From DATACN01 sp038215095 (GTDB lineage: Bacteria; Actinomycetota; Thermoleophilia; Solirubrobacterales; Thermoleophilaceae), in contig JBBQRG010000100.1 of the NCBI GenBank assembly GCA_038215095.1, positions 1-8,940 of the forward strand: a stretch of DNA of 8,940 nucleotides, in the 5' to 3' direction. Of this stretch, positions 6,200-8,940 are shown in pieces. The position numbers and the translations under genes were made by a program. The notes under the pieces are model-generated. The model was not told where the DNA came from. It searched no databases and was given only the letters and a program-made list of their open reading frames with translations. Within the stretch, counting starts at the first letter, position 1. Each line of letters starts with the position of its first letter.

Positions 6200-6224
6200 C
6201 AATGCTTCAGGAACTGAAGCTTTG
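6200..6224. promoter_or_regulatory. 25-base palindrome, probable HxlR operator
   Basis: Perfect 7-base arms GCTTCAG (6204-6210) and CTGAAGC (6214-6220) around GAA. They extend outward through one mismatch to CAA (6200-6202) and TTG (6222-6224), so 10 of 11 positions pair. It lies between the AIM24 stop and the regulator start, just upstream of a TAGACT box (6193-6198, minus strand), i.e. over the -35/spacer region. The position fits autoregulation by the HxlR dimer. No T-tract follows on either strand, so a terminator is less likely. Confidence 0.6.
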
Positions 6225-6229
6225 GAAAC

Positions 6230-6946
6230 TCAGCCTCCCAGCTGCCCGAGGAGCCCGCTGGCGCCGCCCCCGCCGCCGCTCTGCGGGTGCCCCACCACGC
6301 GGCCCTCGCTGGGCTGAACGAGCACCCAGCCCTGGCCCTGGAAGGACATCTGGATCGACTCGCCGGAGCCGCGCCCGATGAGGTTCTTGAGCTTCACGTC
6401 GGTCTTGATGCCGGTGGTCAGACCACTCGACCAGGTGATCGCCGCCTGCGGGTCGGCGAAGGTCGGCGCGTCCGTGGTGTTGAGCAGCACCGGCGGGCCG
6501 TCCGAGATCAGGGCCACCCAGCCGCTGCCGTTGAGCGCCATGTTGTAGAGGCCGCCGCCCATCATGGCGCTGGCGCCCTCCACGCGCTTGATGTCCCAGT
6601 CGATTCCCTCGTCGAACGCCAGCACGTTCGAGCCGTTGCAGGTGATCGCGTCGTTCTCGAGCTTGAGCAGGTGCACGTCCTGGGCCTGGTCCCCGAGGAA
6701 GACCTCGCCGCTGCCGCTCATCTTCATCAGCTTCGTGCCCTCGCCCGTCACGGCCTTCTTGAGCATGCGGCTCATGCCGCCCGTCCCGGCGTGCTCGAAC
6801 GACACGTCGCCCTGGTAGGCGACCATCGAGCCCGCCTTCGCCTGGATCGTGACCTGGTCGAGGTGGACCTTCAGCAACTTCGAGTTCTGAAGCGCGAACG
6901 CCTCTTGGGACTGGGTCTCCTGAAACTCGCCGAGCGTGCTCTGCAC
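6230..6946 (-). CDS. AIM24-family protein (DUF124, TIM-like beta-barrel)
   Basis: A 238-residue AIM24-family protein, a beta-rich fold whose bacterial role is poorly defined; the name comes from a yeast mitochondrial protein. Matching segments, typical of actinobacterial members, include FALQNSKLLKVHLD, KAGSMVAYQGDVSFEH, GSGEVFLGDQAQDVHLLKLE, NVLAFDEGIDWDIKRVEG, LNGSGWVALISDGPPVLLNT and LIGRGSGESIQMSFQGQGWV, with a Gly-rich C-terminal tail. GTG 6946 is chosen as the start because AAGGAGG (6951-6957) lies 4 bases upstream and the product then begins like its relatives (MQSTLGEFQ). A TTG at 7024 would add 26 unconserved residues and reach the divergent promoter. No signal peptide; probably cytoplasmic. 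It ends 44 bases before the HxlR gene, but the operator between them argues for a separate unit. Confidence 0.92.
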   Translation of the reverse strand: MQSTLGEFQETQSQEAFALQNSKLLKVHLDQVTIQAKAGSMVAYQGDVSFEHAGTGGMSRMLKKAVTGEGTKLMKMSGSGEVFLGDQAQDVHLLKLENDAITCNGSNVLAFDEGIDWDIKRVEGASAMMGGGLYNMALNGSGWVALISDGPPVLLNTTDAPTFADPQAAITWSSGLTTGIKTDVKLKNLIGRGSGESIQMSFQGQGWVLVQPSEGRVVGHPQSGGGGGASGLLGQLGG

Positions 6947-7026
6947 GGGGCCTCCTTGGCAGTGGGAGTGATCGCGCCAGACTCTATGGCGCTCCGCCGC
7001 GAAACTGACGGTAGGCTCGCTCAAGA
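6947..7026. promoter_or_regulatory. Divergent promoter region, AIM24 versus S55-like gene
   Basis: Eighty bases of non-coding DNA between divergent genes. On the plus strand TAGGCT (7012-7017) fits a TANNNT -10 and would start transcription about 3 bases before ATG 7027, a near-leaderless mRNA; that gene has no clear Shine-Dalgarno. On the minus strand TAGAGT (6981-6986) would give a leader of roughly 28 bases carrying the AAGGAGG site of the AIM24 gene. No convincing -35 boxes are seen. Confidence 0.4.
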
Positions 7027-8700
7027 ATGCTCAAGCGGCTTGCATTCGCGCTGGTGCTGGCGCTCGCCGTCGCGGCCCCTGCGCAGGCCGCCGACCCGAT
7101 CATGCCGCTCTCGAGCGTGCGCTCCGGGATGAGCTGCAAGGGCTTGACCGTGGTGCGCGGCACGGCGATCTCCGAGTTCGACGTGGAGGTGCTCGACGTG
7201 ATCACGGGCGACCCCGGCGAGAGCGGCCCGCGCATCCTGATCCGTGTGTCTGGGCCGGCCGTGGACGCCACCGGCATCGCCGCGGGCTTCTCGGGATCGC
7301 CGGTGATGTGCCCGGACTCCGGCGGCACGATGCGCAACGCGGGCGCGATCTCCGAGGGGGTCGGCGCGTACGGCAACGACGTGGGGCTGGCCACGCCGAT
7401 CGAGGAGATGCTGGGCGAGCGCCCCGCAGCCGCGCGCAGTGCCCGCCGCGACCCGCGGCTGCTGCGCAGCGGGCGGCCGCTGGCGGTGCCGCTGTCTGTG
7501 TCCGGCCTGTCGCCGCGCCCGCGCGCCCTGCTGTTGCGTGCGGCCAAGCGCGCCGGCCGGCCCGTGCTGGCCGCCCCCGCCGGCCCGCTCGGCGGCTACC
7601 CCGTCCAGGAGCTCCGCCCGGGCGCGTCTGTTAACGCCGCCCTCGCCAGCGGCGACCTGGGCCTCGGCGCGGTGGGCACCGTGACCTACCGCGACGGCGA
7701 CACCGTCTTCGCGTTCGGCCACCCGCTCGACGCGGCGGGCCGGCGCTCGCTCTTCCTGCAGGACGCGTACGTCTTCGGCGTGATCGCGAACCCGCTCACG
7801 ATCCCCGACCTGGGCATCGGCAGCTACAAGCTGGCCGGCGCCGGCGGCCACACGCTCGGCACGCTCACGACCGACGCGCTGGCCGCGGTGGTCGGCAAGG
7901 TCGGCGCGCCGCCGCCGTCCATAGCGCTGCACGCCGCGGCACACGAGCGCGGCGGCGGGCGCCAGGCTTTCGTGGACACGGACCTCGCCGACGAGCGCGC
8001 CCTCGACCTCGGGGCCGGCCTGTCGCTGGTCACGCCGCTGGCGCTAGGACAGACGATCGACGAGGTGGTCCGCTCGACCGAGCCGGCCACCTTCACCACC
8101 TGCGTTCGCTTCCGCGCCACGGAGCTGCGGCCGTTCGGCTACTGCAACGCGTACTTCGACAGCTTCGTCGCCCTATCCGACCTGGAGCAGGCGTCCGCGC
8201 TCGTGGAAAGCTTCGCCCTCGCCCCGCTCAGCCTGACGTCGGTCTCGGTGAGCACCCACCTGCGCCGGGGTGTGAAGCGCGCCGAGCTGCTCTCGGCACG
8301 CGCGCCGCGCCACGTGCGCCCGGGGCGGCGGGCGCGCGTCGTCCTGACTCTGGGCTACCCCCACCGCGGCCGGAGGCTGCTGACGATGCGCGTGCCCGTG
8401 CCGCGGGGAATCTCGAGCGGACGGCACGTGCTGGTGCTCGAGGGCAGCGCGGAGAGCGCGGGCTCCTCCCAGGACGAGATCACCAGCGCGCTCGGAGCCA
8501 TCCTGTTTGGCGACGGGGGCGGCGACCCGCCGGCTCCGCCGCGCTCGCGCGCCGCGCTGGTCCGCCGCGTGCAGGCGCTTCACCACCGCGAGGGGATCCT
8601 CGCGCGTTTCGACAAGCGCAAGGCGCGCCTCGTGCGCGCCAGCTCGCTCACCCAGTTCACCGGCCGCGTACGCGTGCCGGTGCGAGTGTCCCGCCGCTAG
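7027..8700 (+). CDS. Secreted SpoIVB-peptidase-S55-like protein
   Basis: A 557-residue exported protein. A signal peptide spans residues 1-21: KR, then a hydrophobic Leu/Ala/Val core, then AQA before A22. The mature part opens with MPLSSVRSGMSCKGLTVVRG (26-45), then the serine-protease-like box GFSGSPVM (87-94; S89 is the candidate nucleophile), ATPIEEML (122-129), GAVGTVTYRDGDTVFAFGHP (214-233; H232 candidate catalytic) and GSYKLAGAGGHTLGTLTTDA (265-284). This set is that of proteins annotated with a SpoIVB S55 domain in non-sporulating bacteria. A C-terminal beta-rich, Arg-rich region (about 400-557) includes LEGSAES and an Asp/Gly/Pro break near 496-506. No PDZ domain is evident. It is likely an extracytoplasmic protease or a non-catalytic scaffold; the substrate is unknown. 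Its stop interlocks with that of the convergent PilT-like gene. Confidence 0.88.
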   Translation: MLKRLAFALVLALAVAAPAQAADPIMPLSSVRSGMSCKGLTVVRGTAISEFDVEVLDVITGDPGESGPRILIRVSGPAVDATGIAAGFSGSPVMCPDSGGTMRNAGAISEGVGAYGNDVGLATPIEEMLGERPAAARSARRDPRLLRSGRPLAVPLSVSGLSPRPRALLLRAAKRAGRPVLAAPAGPLGGYPVQELRPGASVNAALASGDLGLGAVGTVTYRDGDTVFAFGHPLDAAGRRSLFLQDAYVFGVIANPLTIPDLGIGSYKLAGAGGHTLGTLTTDALAAVVGKVGAPPPSIALHAAAHERGGGRQAFVDTDLADERALDLGAGLSLVTPLALGQTIDEVVRSTEPATFTTCVRFRATELRPFGYCNAYFDSFVALSDLEQASALVESFALAPLSLTSVSVSTHLRRGVKRAELLSARAPRHVRPGRRARVVLTLGYPHRGRRLLTMRVPVPRGISSGRHVLVLEGSAESAGSSQDEITSALGAILFGDGGGDPPAPPRSRAALVRRVQALHHREGILARFDKRKARLVRASSLTQFTGRVRVPVRVSRR

Positions 8701-8940
8701 CCGGCCGGTGCGACCGGGTTCGGCGCGCCGTTCGCGGCGGGAGGCGTGAGGATGGGCTGATTGTCCAGGGCCTGCTCCACCGACGTGGAGCGCTGGCCTC
8801 CGGAGGACACGAGCAGCTTGAAGTCGTGCGGATGGGTGGACGCCTTGAGCGCGTCCTCCATCGTCACGAGCCCGTTCTGCACGTGGCCCAGCAGCGCCTG
8901 GTCGAAGCTCTGCATGCCGTAGTAGGCGCCCTCGGCGATC
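8697..8940 (-). CDS. pilT: PilT-like type IV pilus ATPase, C-terminal end (partial)
   Basis: The last 80 residues of a gene that enters from the right edge. IAEGAYYGMQSFDQALL, then GLVTMEDALKASTHPHDFKLL, resembles the C-terminal helices of the PilT/GspE secretion-motor ATPases. There, PilT retraction motors carry a GMQxFDQ-like helix and a final EDAL-containing helix. The catalytic Walker motifs would lie outside the window, so motor activity cannot be judged. After HDFKLL comes a family-atypical tail of about 40 residues rich in Pro, Ala, Asn and Ser (from SSGGQRS to PVAPAG), probably disordered. The in-window Met codon at 8915 is internal, because the frame remains open and conserved up to 8940. 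PilT is preferred over PilB or GspE from the GMQSFDQ context, without certainty. Confidence 0.75.
   Translation of the reverse strand, partial: IAEGAYYGMQSFDQALLGHVQNGLVTMEDALKASTHPHDFKLLVSSGGQRSTSVEQALDNQPILTPPAANGAPNPVAPAG

Noticed and set aside
6200..6224. Palindrome read as the AIM24 terminator
   Set aside because: No T-tract follows the hairpin on the minus strand, and it sits in the operator position for the next gene. A dual role cannot be excluded.
6947..7024. TTG at 7024 as the AIM24 start
   Set aside because: The extra 26 residues do not look like the family, and they would consume the promoter region; GTG 6946 has AAGGAGG and gives the family-typical N-terminus.

Overview
The window is very GC-rich, almost fully coding bacterial chromosome. 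Protein content points to a high-GC actinobacterium, most likely of the Thermoleophilia/Solirubrobacterales type. The clues are a paired Get3/ArsA-like ATPase operon, an actinobacterial-style AIM24 protein, a PilT-like pilus motor end, and TANNNT-type -10 boxes next to start codons with little or no leader. The lineage is inferred, since no marker RNA is present. There is no tRNA, rRNA, CRISPR array, insertion sequence or prophage, and no gene-free stretch longer than about 80 bases.

Layout. (1) Positions 1-2224, minus strand: a ParA/Soj-type ATPase gene followed by ftsZ, which runs off the left edge. They overlap by 14 bases, and the ftsZ Shine-Dalgarno lies inside the last parA codons. FtsZ carries an unusual N-terminal extension of about 165 residues. 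(2) Positions 2276-4266, plus strand: two Get3/ArsA-like ATPases with a 4-base stop/start overlap, divergent from parA across only 51 bases. (3) Positions 4263-6185, minus strand: a cysteine-rich HxlR-type regulator with a strong palindrome at its promoter. Behind it is a 508-residue protein that I read as a degenerate ApeA-like HEPN domain fused to a proline-rich tail. (4) Positions 6230-6946, minus strand: an AIM24-family beta-barrel protein. (5) Positions 7027-8700, plus strand: a secreted protein of the SpoIVB-peptidase-S55-like family. (6) Positions 8697-8940, minus strand: the C-terminus of a PilT-like ATPase, cut by the right edge.

How it fits together. ParA and FtsZ probably form a division/segregation unit made in fixed ratio by translational coupling. 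The two Get3-like ATPases should form one complex handling client proteins or membranes. HxlR and the HEPN-like protein form a compact candidate regulator/effector pair that I cannot assign to a known system; it is the least explained part of the window. Both convergent junctions (4263-4266 and 8697-8700) share a CTAG in which the two TAG stops interlock, leaving no room for intrinsic terminators between the genes.
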